Source of the DNA: Lachnospiraceae bacterium UBA3287
Lineage (GTDB): Bacteria; Bacillota; Clostridia; Lachnospirales; Lachnospiraceae
DNA: 29,116 nt
Reading direction: 5' to 3'
NCBI GenBank assembly: GCA_002362155.1
Contig: DETN01000113.1
Span: 1-29,116, forward strand
This document shows positions 7,817 to 15,477 of the stretch, piece by piece. The notes beneath the pieces were generated by a model that was not told the DNA's origin, did no database searches, and saw only the letters and a list, made by a program, of their open reading frames with translations. Position 1 is the first letter of the stretch. Each line of letters begins with the position of its first letter. Both the position numbers and the translations under genes were made by a program.

Positions 7817-9256
7817 ATGGAAAAGCTGTATTTTATCCCCGGAAGTCAGGACCTTTATGGTGAAGAGTGTCTGAAGCAGGTCGCCGAAGACTGCAGACAG
7901 ATGGTTGATTTTCTGAACGAAAAACTGGAAGGCACGATCCGCGTCGAGCTGCTCCCCACTGTCGAGACGTCCGAGATCTGCGTACGCGACATGCGTACTG
8001 TCATGTGCGACGACGACTGCGTAGGCGTCATCACCTGGATGCATACCTTCTCTCCCGCCAAGATGTGGATCAAGGGCCTGCAGGAGCTCAGAAAACCTCT
8101 TCTGCACCTGCACACACAGGCCAACGAAAAGCTCCCCTATGGTGAGATCGACATGGATTTCATGAACCTCAACCAGGCAGCTCACGGCGACCGCGAATAC
8201 GGCTTCATCCTTGCCAAGCTGAACATCCCTCATGAAGTCGTGGCAGGCTTCTACAAACACGACAGCGTAATCGCAAAGATCCGCCAGTTCGCCCAGGTCG
8301 CAAAGGCCATCGGCCTTTCAAAGAAGACCCGCGTCGCCACCTTCGGCAACAACATGCGCGACGTGGCCGTTACCGACGGCAACCGTCTCGAGTGCGAGAT
8401 CAAGTACGGCTGGGAAGTCAAGTACTGGGGCATCGGCGAGATCTCTGTCCTGGCCGCTAAAGCCACCGATGAAGAAGTCGACGCCAAGATGGCAGAATAT
8501 CTGGACAAGTACACCATGGCCACCGACAACGTGGAATCCGTCCGCGAGCAGGCCAGATACGAAGTCGCTCTCGAGAAGTTCATCGAAAAGAACAAAGTCA
8601 CTGCATTTACCGACAACTTCCAGGACCTGCACGGCATGAAGCAGCTGCCCGGCATCGCAGCCCAGAACCTGATGGCCAAGGGCGTAGGCTTCGGTCCCGA
8701 AGGCGACTATAAGATCAGTGCCCTGTCTTCCGTTCTTATGAAGATGGCCGAAGGCAGAGAAGGCGCCACCGGCTTTATCGAGGACTATACCTATGACCTG
8801 ACCCCCGGCCAGGAGCTGGAGCTGGCTTCCCACATGCTGGAAGTCCCCGCATCCTTCGCAGCAAACAGACCTGAGATCCAGGTACACCACCTGGGCATCG
8901 GCGGCAAGGAAGATCCCGCAAGGCTTGTCTTTGACGGTGTCACCGGCGACGGCATCCAGGTCACTCTGATCGATCTGGGCGACCACTTCCGCATCGTCTG
9001 CGCAGACATCGAGCTGGTCAAGCAGCCCCTGCCCATGCCCAAGCTTCCCGTAGCCCGCATCATGTACAGACATAAGCCCAACTTCGAGATCGGCACCGCA
9101 GCATGGTGCTATGCCGGCGGCGCACACCACTCCGTCGTTTCCACAGCTCTGACCCGCAGCGACATTGCCATGTTTGCAAGACTGACCGGCACTGAGCTGA
9201 TCACCATCGGCGATGACACCACAGAGGCAGATCTGCAGAAGTTCTTCATGAGATAA
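7817..9256 (+). CDS. araA: L-arabinose isomerase
   Basis: Cytoplasmic metal-dependent isomerase converting L-arabinose to L-ribulose, the first step of arabinose catabolism. The 479 residues cover the whole family length and start typically (KLYFIPGSQDLYGEE). Conserved blocks include WMHTFSPAKMWI, LHTQANEKLPYGEIDMDFMNLNQ and the C-terminal WCYAGGAHHSV region. AAAGGAAAGG precedes the ATG. araR follows directly, but no araB or araD is present in the window, so ribulokinase and the epimerase must be encoded elsewhere. The codon use looks strongly biased toward C-ending codons, suggesting high expression. Confidence 0.96.
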   Translation: MEKLYFIPGSQDLYGEECLKQVAEDCRQMVDFLNEKLEGTIRVELLPTVETSEICVRDMRTVMCDDDCVGVITWMHTFSPAKMWIKGLQELRKPLLHLHTQANEKLPYGEIDMDFMNLNQAAHGDREYGFILAKLNIPHEVVAGFYKHDSVIAKIRQFAQVAKAIGLSKKTRVATFGNNMRDVAVTDGNRLECEIKYGWEVKYWGIGEISVLAAKATDEEVDAKMAEYLDKYTMATDNVESVREQARYEVALEKFIEKNKVTAFTDNFQDLHGMKQLPGIAAQNLMAKGVGFGPEGDYKISALSSVLMKMAEGREGATGFIEDYTYDLTPGQELELASHMLEVPASFAANRPEIQVHHLGIGGKEDPARLVFDGVTGDGIQVTLIDLGDHFRIVCADIELVKQPLPMPKLPVARIMYRHKPNFEIGTAAWCYAGGAHHSVVSTALTRSDIAMFARLTGTELITIGDDTTEADLQKFFMR

Positions 9257-9325
9257 GACATCAACAGGAAGACAGGACAAAAGCCCCCTCCTTTTCACAG
9301 TCAGTAAAGCATCCGCAGGGAAATA

Positions 9326-9334
9326 TGCTATACT
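9326..9334 (+). promoter_or_regulatory. Extended -10 promoter of araR
   Basis: TG-C-TATACT with no clear -35 box. The predicted start near 9341 lies upstream of the hairpin at 9370-9407. A TGTATACA palindrome at 9347-9354 lies just downstream of the predicted start. Confidence 0.5.
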
Positions 9335-9363
9335 GAAGGGGCAGGTTGTATACATACAGATTT

Positions 9364-9407
9364 AAAAACGGCCGGCAGTCAGCAAGATCCTGAACGCCGG
9401 CCTTTTT
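9364..9407 (+). terminator. Terminator-like hairpin between araA and araR
   Basis: GGCCGGC (9370-9376) pairs with GCCGGCC (9396-9402), flanked by AAAAA and TTTTT. It can end araA transcription. It also lies downstream of the candidate araR promoter and only 17 bp before the araR ATG, so it may act as a leader attenuator. Confidence 0.75.
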
Positions 9408-9424
9408 CGTAAAAAGAGGCAGTT

Positions 9425-10507
9425 ATGGCAGAAACTACCGGCTACAGGGCCGTCATCGACTGGATCAGAAATGAAATAAAAGCAGGAAACCTGAAAAAGG
9501 GAGACCGGCTTCCCTCCGAAAAGGATCTTTGCGATCAGTTCGGCCTGAGCAGGCAGACCGTCCGTCATGCCACGGGAGAACTGGAAAAAGAAGGGATCCT
9601 GAACAGAGTCCGCGGGAGCGGGACCTATGTGGGCGGGAACGAGCCTGTCCTCCGGCAGGCAAAATACAGAAACGTAGCCGTGGTCAGCACCTATGTGGAC
9701 AGCTACATCTTCCCTCCCACCATCCGGGGCATAGAAAGCGTCCTGGCCCGGGCCGGCTATTCCGTGCAGCTTTCCTTTACGGACGATCTTGTCAGCCGGG
9801 AGCGGACCGCTCTGCAGAATCTTCTGGACAAGGACAATATAGACGGCCTGATCATTGAACCCTCCAAAAGCGCTCTGCCCAATCCCAACCTGGATCTCTA
9901 CAGGCAGCTTTCAGACCGGAAGGTTCCCATCCTCTTTTTTAACGCCGAATACAGGGATCTTCACCTTCCCTGCATCCGGATCGACGACGTTCAGGCAGGC
10001 AGATCCGCCACAGAGGTCCTGATCCGGGCGGGCCACAGAAAGCTCTTCGCCATCCTCCATCTGGAGGACGAGCAGGGCCGGCTCCGCTACCAGGGCTTTA
10101 CCGAGGCCGTTTCAGCCGCGGGACTGCCCCTGGATGACCATGGCTTTTTCTGGCTGGACAGCCTCCAGTGCAGGGATCTTGGCAGGACCGCCGACGCTCT
10201 CTTTGACCGCCTGAAGGGGCATACCGGCGTCCTCTGCTACAACGACGAGGTGGCTTTCCAGCTGATCCAGCTGGCCATGAAAAGGGGCATCCGGATCCCC
10301 CGGGACCTTTCCGTCGTCAGCATCGATAATTCCGACCTGGCAGTCATAAGCCCTGTCCCCATCACATCCTGTCTCCACCCCAAGGAAAAGCTGGGCATCA
10401 AGGCTGCGGAAAATCTCCTGAAAATGATCGAAGACCCGTCTTTCGACGGAAGTCATATCTTCCCCAGTACCCCCTGCCTCAGGCACTCTGTCAGGCAGCT
10501 TCTCTGA
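9425..10507 (+). CDS. araR: Arabinose-responsive repressor, GntR winged helix plus LacI-type sensor
   Basis: 360-residue cytoplasmic regulator with the chimeric AraR architecture. A GntR-type winged helix covers 1-70 (PSEKDLCDQFGLSRQTVRHA). A periplasmic-binding-protein/LacI-like effector domain covers about 78-355 (VAVVSTYVDSYIFPPTIRGIE, RIDDVQAGRSATEVLI, VVSIDNSDLA). The family represses arabinose genes and is released by L-arabinose. Adjacency to araA supports this role. The ATG at 9425 is preceded by AGAGGCAG, an unexceptional ribosome site, and by a terminator-like leader hairpin. No frameshift or truncation is seen. Confidence 0.92.
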   Translation: MAETTGYRAVIDWIRNEIKAGNLKKGDRLPSEKDLCDQFGLSRQTVRHATGELEKEGILNRVRGSGTYVGGNEPVLRQAKYRNVAVVSTYVDSYIFPPTIRGIESVLARAGYSVQLSFTDDLVSRERTALQNLLDKDNIDGLIIEPSKSALPNPNLDLYRQLSDRKVPILFFNAEYRDLHLPCIRIDDVQAGRSATEVLIRAGHRKLFAILHLEDEQGRLRYQGFTEAVSAAGLPLDDHGFFWLDSLQCRDLGRTADALFDRLKGHTGVLCYNDEVAFQLIQLAMKRGIRIPRDLSVVSIDNSDLAVISPVPITSCLHPKEKLGIKAAENLLKMIEDPSFDGSHIFPSTPCLRHSVRQLL

Positions 10508-10540
10508 AGATGCCGGATCCGTACACGGACACAGGAATAT

Positions 10541-10571
10541 AAGGAAGAGAGCGCCGCTCTCTTCCTTTTTT
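10541..10571 (+). terminator. Rho-independent terminator of araR
   Basis: 12-bp stem AAGGAAGAGAGC/GCTCTCTTCCTT with a 3-nt loop, followed by T residues. Confidence 0.92.
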
Positions 10572-10697
10572 GTGTCTTCCGCACGGATTTCTCTTTCCCG
10601 TATAGAAAAGCTCTGCAGAGTTCTTGTATACTGTAAGTGCGGGCTCCTGCCGGGACCCGCACAGCAGTAAACCCAAGTTTTTTTAGGAGAGGAAAGT

Positions 10698-12464
10698 ATG
10701 AAACAGAAAACGATCGCGATCCTTCTGTCGGCCCTTATGGCTACATCCCTTCTGTCCGCCTGCGGCGGCACGGCGAGTGCACCGGAGCCTGCTGCGGAGG
10801 AAGATGTACAGGCGGACACGCCGGAAGAAACCGGTGAGACTGCTCCGGAAGAAGCAGAACCGAAAGCCGAATCCCAGGACCAGGCCCTGATTCGCGCCAC
10901 TGCCTTCGGCGACGTAAAGGGCGCCGCCCTTGGAGAGAGCCTGGTATGGTATGCCGTCCCCTACGGGGCAGCCCCCGTGGGCGAAAAACGCTGGGCAGCC
11001 CCCGAAGACCCTGAGGTCTGGGAAGATGTCCGGGACTGCAGCGAGCCCGGAGAAGCGGCCCTTCAGTCATCTATGAACTATGAGACCTTCCAGAACGAGC
11101 TGTCCGGTACGGAAGACTGCCTGAACCTGGATATCTACGCGGCGCCGGATGCCGAAAAGCTTCCGGTCCTCGTTTACATCCACGGCGGCAACAACCAGAC
11201 AGGCAGCAGCCGGGAGATCGAAGGCAGCAAGGTTGCTGTCCGCGACAACTGCGTCTATGTTTCCCTGAACTACCGCCTGGGCCTTCTGGGCTTCAACTGC
11301 CTGCCGGCCCTCCAGACGGAAGAGAACTCCACCGGCAACTACACCCTTCTGGATATCGCCAAGGCCCTGGACTGGGTCAAAGCCAACATTGAAAGCTTCG
11401 GCGGCGATCCGGAAAACATCACCGTTTCCGGCTTCTCTGCCGGCGGCCGCGACGTCATGGCTCTGCTGATCAGCCCCATGTTCCAGGGTAAGTTCCAGAA
11501 AGCCATTGCCTTCTCCGGCGGCATGACCACCGCTGATGAAGCGGCCAGCGCCCGTCAAATCGCAGCAGCCCTGGCGCCTCTTGCCGTTGAAGATGAAAAG
11601 GCCGAGGACGAGGCAGCCGCCATGGAATGGCTCCTTACAGACGGCGAAGACGTGAAGGAATATCTTTACAGCCTAACCGGCGAGAGACTAGCTCCCCTCA
11701 TGGGCAATGCCGGCATCCGCATGAGTGCCTTCCCTCACCTTTACACAGACGGCACGGTCCTGCCCGAGGAAGGCTTTGAGACCGGGACCTACAATTCCGT
11801 TCCCGTACTGATGCTGACCGGTTCCACCGAATTCAGCCTCTTCTGCAGTTTTGACGGCTACTACATGACGCCTGACTATACTGCCCTGGACGAAGATACC
11901 CAGGCTGCCGGCAAGGCCTTTGCCAGGACCTACGGCTCCGACATGTACCGGATCTTCAATACCCAGTGCAGCGCCCAGACCATGTTTGACCACTATGACA
12001 GTGATATCTACCTGTGCCAGGTGGAATACGGTTCAGACAAGAGCCTTACGCCCCTGCCCGCCATGGGATCCTTCCACGGCATTTTTGTTCCCATGCTGAC
12101 AGACAACCACACCTATGGCAGCTTCGGCGATTTCACGGTCCCGGGATATCAGGCCATGGCAGAAGTCTTCAACGATTACCTGGCAAACTTCTTAAAGAGC
12201 GGCAGTCCCAACGGCGAAGGTCTGGAGGAATGGTCCGCATGGACGCCCGACAGCCCGCTGACCATGGTCTTTGACGCGGACGGGGAAAAAGCAGCCGTGG
12301 AGCTCAGGGATGTCAGCAGCTCTTACGAAGACATCATCGCGGCCATGGAAGCGGATCCCCTGGACAATGACGTGAAGATGGGCGTCATTTCCAACGTCAT
12401 CAACGGCCGCTGGTTCAGTGCCGCCCAGGACCAGCACTTCGGTCTAGAAAGTCTCTGGAAATAA
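10698..12464 (+). CDS. Type B carboxylesterase lipoprotein
   Basis: 588-residue alpha/beta-hydrolase, probably anchored to the outer face of the membrane. Residues 1-22 are a lipoprotein signal ending in LLSAC (Cys22), followed by an acidic Ala/Glu/Pro-rich spacer to about residue 60. The esterase domain has the oxyanion-hole motif YIHGGN, the nucleophile Ser247 in GFSAGG (most family members have GESAGG), a candidate acid in TGSTEF and a candidate His in SFHGIF. The substrate is unknown; an ester on plant polysaccharide or a xenobiotic is possible. AGGAGAGGAAAG precedes the ATG. TATACT at 10627-10632 may be its -10. It stands alone between terminators, so a functional link to araR is not established. 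Confidence 0.88.
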   Translation: MKQKTIAILLSALMATSLLSACGGTASAPEPAAEEDVQADTPEETGETAPEEAEPKAESQDQALIRATAFGDVKGAALGESLVWYAVPYGAAPVGEKRWAAPEDPEVWEDVRDCSEPGEAALQSSMNYETFQNELSGTEDCLNLDIYAAPDAEKLPVLVYIHGGNNQTGSSREIEGSKVAVRDNCVYVSLNYRLGLLGFNCLPALQTEENSTGNYTLLDIAKALDWVKANIESFGGDPENITVSGFSAGGRDVMALLISPMFQGKFQKAIAFSGGMTTADEAASARQIAAALAPLAVEDEKAEDEAAAMEWLLTDGEDVKEYLYSLTGERLAPLMGNAGIRMSAFPHLYTDGTVLPEEGFETGTYNSVPVLMLTGSTEFSLFCSFDGYYMTPDYTALDEDTQAAGKAFARTYGSDMYRIFNTQCSAQTMFDHYDSDIYLCQVEYGSDKSLTPLPAMGSFHGIFVPMLTDNHTYGSFGDFTVPGYQAMAEVFNDYLANFLKSGSPNGEGLEEWSAWTPDSPLTMVFDADGEKAAVELRDVSSSYEDIIAAMEADPLDNDVKMGVISNVINGRWFSAAQDQHFGLESLWK

Positions 12465-12569
12465 GCTCCCGCCTCCCGCAGGCCGGATCCTTCCTTTTGC
12501 AGAAACGCAAAAGACCGGGATGTCCGGAAAAGCAGCGTATGAGAAATGGCATCGTATGAGAAATGAAAA

Positions 12570-12607
12570 AACAGGACAGGCCGTCCCGGCCTGTCCTGTT
12601 CCTTTTT
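12570..12607. terminator. Bidirectional terminator between convergent genes
   Basis: 14-bp perfect stem AACAGGACAGGCCG (12570-12583) / CGGCCTGTCCTGTT (12587-12600) with a 3-nt loop. CCTTTTTCC follows on the plus strand, and an A-rich run before the stem gives T residues on the minus strand. It serves both the esterase and the dehydrogenase-like gene. Confidence 0.9.
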
Positions 12608-12658
12608 CCGATATGTTCCCCTGCTTTTCGGGAAGGAGGCGCGCCTCGCACGTCCTGC

Positions 12659-13732
12659 CTATCTGTCCCCTTCCAGAACCAGTTCCATCTCTTCGTAGAT
12701 GGAATGGAGCTTTTGTTCATTCAGATGGGTCTCATAGAGCACCGTATAGAGATCCGGTCTGGTGTGGGCGGCCTTCAGCCAGGCTCCCGCGAACAGTTCG
12801 CTGTCGATGCCCCAGAAGGAAGGTCTGATCTGGATCTTATACTTCTTGATGAGCTGGCAGAAGCGGTCCACGGGGCGGTCCTGGAAGACCGCGGAGGCAT
12901 AGGTGCCCATGGCCGCGGCGATCCCTCTGGGGATCTTTACCTGGTCCGCGTAGTAAGTCTCCAGGGCATAGGCAAAGGTATGCTCGGAGCCGCTGACCGG
13001 GGCAAAGGTATCCGCCACCTGAACGGACAGGCCGCACATGATCAGGGCCTCCGCCAGACGGGCAATGGAATCTCTTCCGGTCACTTCGCTGTCTTCACTG
13101 AAACGGACGGAATTCAGGGCCATCTCGGTCATCATGTAGGCAAAGTCGTCGACCCTGTCATGGTTCCTGGCTTCCGCCAGTCTCCAGTCATAGAGGGAAG
13201 AAAACTTGCTGATCACATCCGCCGTACCGGTCTTAAGCTCCAGCTCCGGCGCCCTGGATACGATATCCACGTCCACCAGCACCGCTGCCGGCGCAGCGCA
13301 GCGGTAGGCCTTCCTGGCCTTTCCCGCCGCGGGCCGCAGCACGGCCGCCGGCGTGGCGATGCTGTCGCTGTCCAGGGTCATGACGATGCATACCACCGGC
13401 ACCTGGGCCATGGATCCCGCGTACTTGGCAAGATTTAACAGATCGGTATTTCCGAAGGCAAAGACCATGCGGATATCGTTCTCCGTAATATATCTGGCAA
13501 AGGTAAGCGCGTCCTCGTACAGGGCGGCTTCGCACAGCCTTGTCACGGCGCCGTCAAAAGCCCCGCTGATGGTCTCTGTGACCTGGGGATACTTTTCCGC
13601 TGCTTCGTACTGGGTAAGGATCAGGCTTTGCCTTGCCCCGATGTCTGGCAGTATATCCGCTGCCACTTCCGGTATTCTGTTATAAACGCCTTCTTCCACC
13701 AGCAGATGAATAGGAAGTCCTCCTCTGTTCAT
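12659..13732 (-). CDS. Divergent glycerol-1-phosphate dehydrogenase-like (AraM/Fe-ADH superfamily) protein
   Basis: 357-residue protein related to iron-containing alcohol dehydrogenases, closest in motif order to AraM/EgsA sn-glycerol-1-phosphate dehydrogenases. Recognisable blocks are FGNTDLLNLAKYAG (93-106, where the family has a GGG-type dinucleotide loop), the TLDSDSIATPAAVL segment (119-132), GTADVISKFSSLYDW (169-183, metal ligand Asp172) and SGSEH (247-251, ligand His251). The third ligand block, normally HGxxVaxGt, reads PRGIAAAMGT with Arg269 at the His position. It may therefore be catalytically altered. It is separated from araR by the esterase, so an arabinose link is only suggestive. 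GGAGG precedes the ATG. Confidence 0.72.
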   Translation of the reverse strand: MNRGGLPIHLLVEEGVYNRIPEVAADILPDIGARQSLILTQYEAAEKYPQVTETISGAFDGAVTRLCEAALYEDALTFARYITENDIRMVFAFGNTDLLNLAKYAGSMAQVPVVCIVMTLDSDSIATPAAVLRPAAGKARKAYRCAAPAAVLVDVDIVSRAPELELKTGTADVISKFSSLYDWRLAEARNHDRVDDFAYMMTEMALNSVRFSEDSEVTGRDSIARLAEALIMCGLSVQVADTFAPVSGSEHTFAYALETYYADQVKIPRGIAAAMGTYASAVFQDRPVDRFCQLIKKYKIQIRPSFWGIDSELFAGAWLKAAHTRPDLYTVLYETHLNEQKLHSIYEEMELVLEGDR

Positions 13733-13758
13733 TCGTTTTCCTCCAATCTATGATAGGG

Positions 13759-13790
13759 CCGCTTCCTCTGCCCTCCGGCAAAGGAAGCGG
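13759..13790 (-). other. Stable RNA hairpin in the leader of the dehydrogenase-like gene
   Basis: In the minus-strand transcript CCGCTTCCT and AGGAAGCGG extend to a 14-bp stem with a single G-U wobble and a GGAG loop. The plus-strand version has a mismatch there, so the structure favours the minus RNA. It ends about 26 nt before the start codon and has no U-tract. Confidence 0.55.
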
Positions 13791-13814
13791 AGTATGTCTT
13801 ATCCGGCTCTGCAC

Positions 13815-13823
13815 AGTATATCA
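13815..13823 (-). promoter_or_regulatory. Extended -10 promoter of the dehydrogenase-like gene
   Basis: Minus strand TG-A-TATACT (13823-13815). No -35 at the normal distance. The predicted start near 13808 would place the hairpin inside the leader. Confidence 0.5.
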
Positions 13824-13914
13824 TATCTTCCATCCCGCGGCGACACTTCTCAAGGGCAGATGTTAATCGGGCCCGGGAGCGCCGGAGGGGCCCACATGAA
13901 TCTTTCCTCCTCCC

Positions 13915-13956
13915 CCAATGTTAGCATTGGCAAACGCAAGGCACCTGAAGTACACT
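13915..13956 (+). promoter_or_regulatory. Candidate rubrerythrin promoter with overlapping inverted repeat
   Basis: TTGGCA (13927-13932), 18 bp, TACACT (13951-13956). The inverted repeat CCAATG-TTAG-CATTGG (13915-13930) overlaps the -35 and could be an operator. It does not match a PerR box that I recognise. Confidence 0.45.
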
Positions 13957-14003
13957 GGAAATACAGGAACGATTACTGTTTTTTCGAAAGGAGAAATTTC
14001 ATA

Positions 14004-14543
14004 ATGGCAAACAAATATGCAGGAACAAAAACCGAAAAGAACCTCTGGGAAGCCTTCGCGGGCGAATCCCAGGCCAGAAACAAATATACTTACTTTGCGT
14101 CCGTCGCAAAGAAGAACGGCTACGAGCAGATCGCCGCTCTCTTCCTGAAGACCGCCGACAATGAGAAAGAGCATGCCAAGATGTGGTTCAAGGAACTGGG
14201 CGAACTGGGCACCACAGAAGAGAACCTTCTGCACGCGGCCGAAGGCGAGAACTTCGAGTGGACCGACATGTATGAGCGTATGGCCCGCGAAGCCGAAGAA
14301 GAAGGCTTCAACGATCTGGCCGCCAAGTTCCGCGGCGTAGCAGCCATCGAAAAACACCACGAGGAAAGATACAGAGCCCTTCTGAAGAACTGCAAAGAGA
14401 AGAAAGTCTTCGAGAAGAGCGGCGTCACCGTATGGGAATGCCGCAACTGCGGACACATCGTGATCGGCACCGCCGCTCCCGACGTATGCCCTGTCTGCGC
14501 ACATCCTCAGAGCTACTTCGAAGTACACGCGGAAAACTATTGA
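14004..14543 (+). CDS. rbr: Rubrerythrin
   Basis: 179-residue non-haem iron protein that reduces hydrogen peroxide in anaerobes, with electrons from rubredoxin or NADH systems. The N-terminal four-helix ferritin-like domain (about 1-135) holds the diiron ligands in EAFAGESQARNKY, DNEKEHAKMW and the later AIEKHHEERY helix. The C-terminal rubredoxin-like domain has CRNC (near 150) and CPVC (near 164) for a mononuclear FeS4 site. A longer frame opens at 13794, but AAAGGAGA at 13987-13994 and the conserved start fix the ATG at 14004. It stands alone, followed by a terminator. Confidence 0.95.
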   Translation: MANKYAGTKTEKNLWEAFAGESQARNKYTYFASVAKKNGYEQIAALFLKTADNEKEHAKMWFKELGELGTTEENLLHAAEGENFEWTDMYERMAREAEEEGFNDLAAKFRGVAAIEKHHEERYRALLKNCKEKKVFEKSGVTVWECRNCGHIVIGTAAPDVCPVCAHPQSYFEVHAENY

Positions 14544-14594
14544 TCCGCATCCGCGCCGGAAAGGCCTTTACCGGTCCGGCTGCTTTATGAAGAT

Positions 14595-14629
14595 AAAAAC
14601 GGTCAGTCCCCCGTGGACTGGCCGTTTTT
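14595..14629 (+). terminator. Rho-independent terminator of rubrerythrin
   Basis: Stem AAAAACGGTCAGTCC/GGACTGGCCGTTTTT with one G-U wobble on the plus RNA and a 5-nt loop. The A-rich left arm makes weaker action on the opposite strand possible. Confidence 0.85.
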
Positions 14630-14652
14630 CAGCCTTACTGCTTTCTCTTTAC

Positions 14653-14931
14653 TTATTCTTCCCAGCCTTCTAGGATCCGGACCTTGGCCGCGATATTGCG
14701 GGCGATCTCTCCTTCTTTCAGTTCAATATCATTGATATTGGTGACTTCCGGAATATCCCATTCATCTTCCCTGAGCTCCAGCTGGATCCATTCACGCTCC
14801 GCCTCAATGCATTCGCGGATGGCTTCATCCAGGGTATCGCCTACGCCGTAGCACATGGCAAGGTCCACAAACCTGCCTTCATATTTTCCGTCTTCTCTCT
14901 TATGGAAGACGGCGGGATATATAAATGTCAT
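14653..14931 (-). CDS. HicB-like (UPF0150) small protein without a HicA partner
   Basis: 92-residue protein with the HicB partial RNase-H-like fold pattern: an initial strand FIYPAVFHKREDGKYEGRFVDL, then YGVGDTLDEAIRECIEAEREWIQLEL. HicB proteins usually neutralise a HicA mRNA interferase. No HicA-like ORF (about 60 aa with a GSHxxF motif) is found on either side, and there is no C-terminal HTH or ribbon-helix-helix extension. It may be a solitary regulator or a remnant. The start at 14931 follows GGAAGGATG, and a well-formed promoter lies about 70 bp upstream. Confidence 0.75.
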   Translation of the reverse strand: MTFIYPAVFHKREDGKYEGRFVDLAMCYGVGDTLDEAIRECIEAEREWIQLELREDEWDIPEVTNINDIELKEGEIARNIAAKVRILEGWEE

Positions 14932-15001
14932 AAATCATCCTTCCTCTGCTCTCATCCTGTTTCCGGAATCTGCCCGGGGGCAGCTTCCGCGTCCAAGGCT
15001 C

Positions 15002-15030
15002 ATTTTACCATATCCGCATGAAATATCCAA
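15002..15030 (-). promoter_or_regulatory. Promoter of the HicB-like gene
   Basis: Minus strand TTGGAT (15030-15025), 17 bp, TAAAAT (15007-15002), with TG one base before the -10 (extended). Confidence 0.65.
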
Positions 15031-15204
15031 CGCCGGCTACAGGGAAGTTCTGTAAGAAGCAGAGCCGTCCGGTCCTTCCCGGCAGCCTCCTGTCCCCTCA
15101 AAAAAGGCCCCAGGCGCTTTTTACATGGTCCCTGCATGGAATCCCTGTCCGCGGGCCGGGGCCGCCTGCAGGGGCAAAAAAGGCAGTCTTCCCCGTCCGG
15201 TGCA
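15031..15204. other. Region without a recognisable gene
   Basis: Between the HicB promoter and the tRNA terminator I see only short GC-rich inverted motifs and A-runs (near 15098-15122 and 15164-15182). No ORF with a ribosome site was found, and overlapping frames here look like chance. Confidence 0.5.
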
Positions 15205-15246
15205 TTAAAAAAAAGCGGAAATCCAAGATTTCCTGGACTTCCGCTT
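15205..15246 (-). terminator. Terminator of the tRNA-Gly gene
   Basis: AAGCGGAA (15213-15220) pairs with TTCCGCTT (15239-15246), extended by TCC/GGA. A run of eight T follows on the minus strand. Confidence 0.88.
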
Positions 15247-15249
15247 CAG

Positions 15250-15322
15250 AGCGATAGACGAGGCTCGAACTCGCGACCTCCACCTTGGCAAGGTGGCGTA
15301 CTACCAACTGTACTACTATCGC
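15250..15322 (-). tRNA. tRNA-Gly (anticodon GCC)
   Basis: 73-nt cloverleaf on the minus strand. Acceptor GCGATAG pairs with CTATCGC, D-stem GTAC/GTAC, anticodon stem CCACC/GGTGG around loop TTGCCAA giving anticodon GCC, and T-arm GCGAG-TTCGAGC-CTCGT. The discriminator base is T. The 3' CCA is not encoded. A consensus promoter lies upstream and a terminator immediately downstream. Confidence 0.96.
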
Positions 15323-15357
15323 ATTCGGTACTGCCGGTTTCTTCAGCCGACTTCGTT

Positions 15358-15386
15358 ATAATACCGAATCATGATGACTTTGTCAA
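15358..15386 (-). promoter_or_regulatory. Strong promoter of tRNA-Gly
   Basis: Minus strand TTGACA (15386-15381), 17 bp, TATTAT (15363-15358), about 35 bp before the tRNA 5' end. Confidence 0.88.
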
Positions 15387-15477
15387 CATGTTTTTTTGCT
15401 TTTTCGTCCCGTTTGCTTTATGTTTGTTTTTTGCGTTTGATATGGCTTCTGTTTATGCGTCTTTTTATTTTTCAGCC

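Noticed and set aside
15098..15307. 69-codon minus-strand ORF overlapping the tRNA
   Set aside because: It reads through tRNA-Gly and its terminator, so translation is not plausible. It was also checked as a possible HicA and lacks its motifs.
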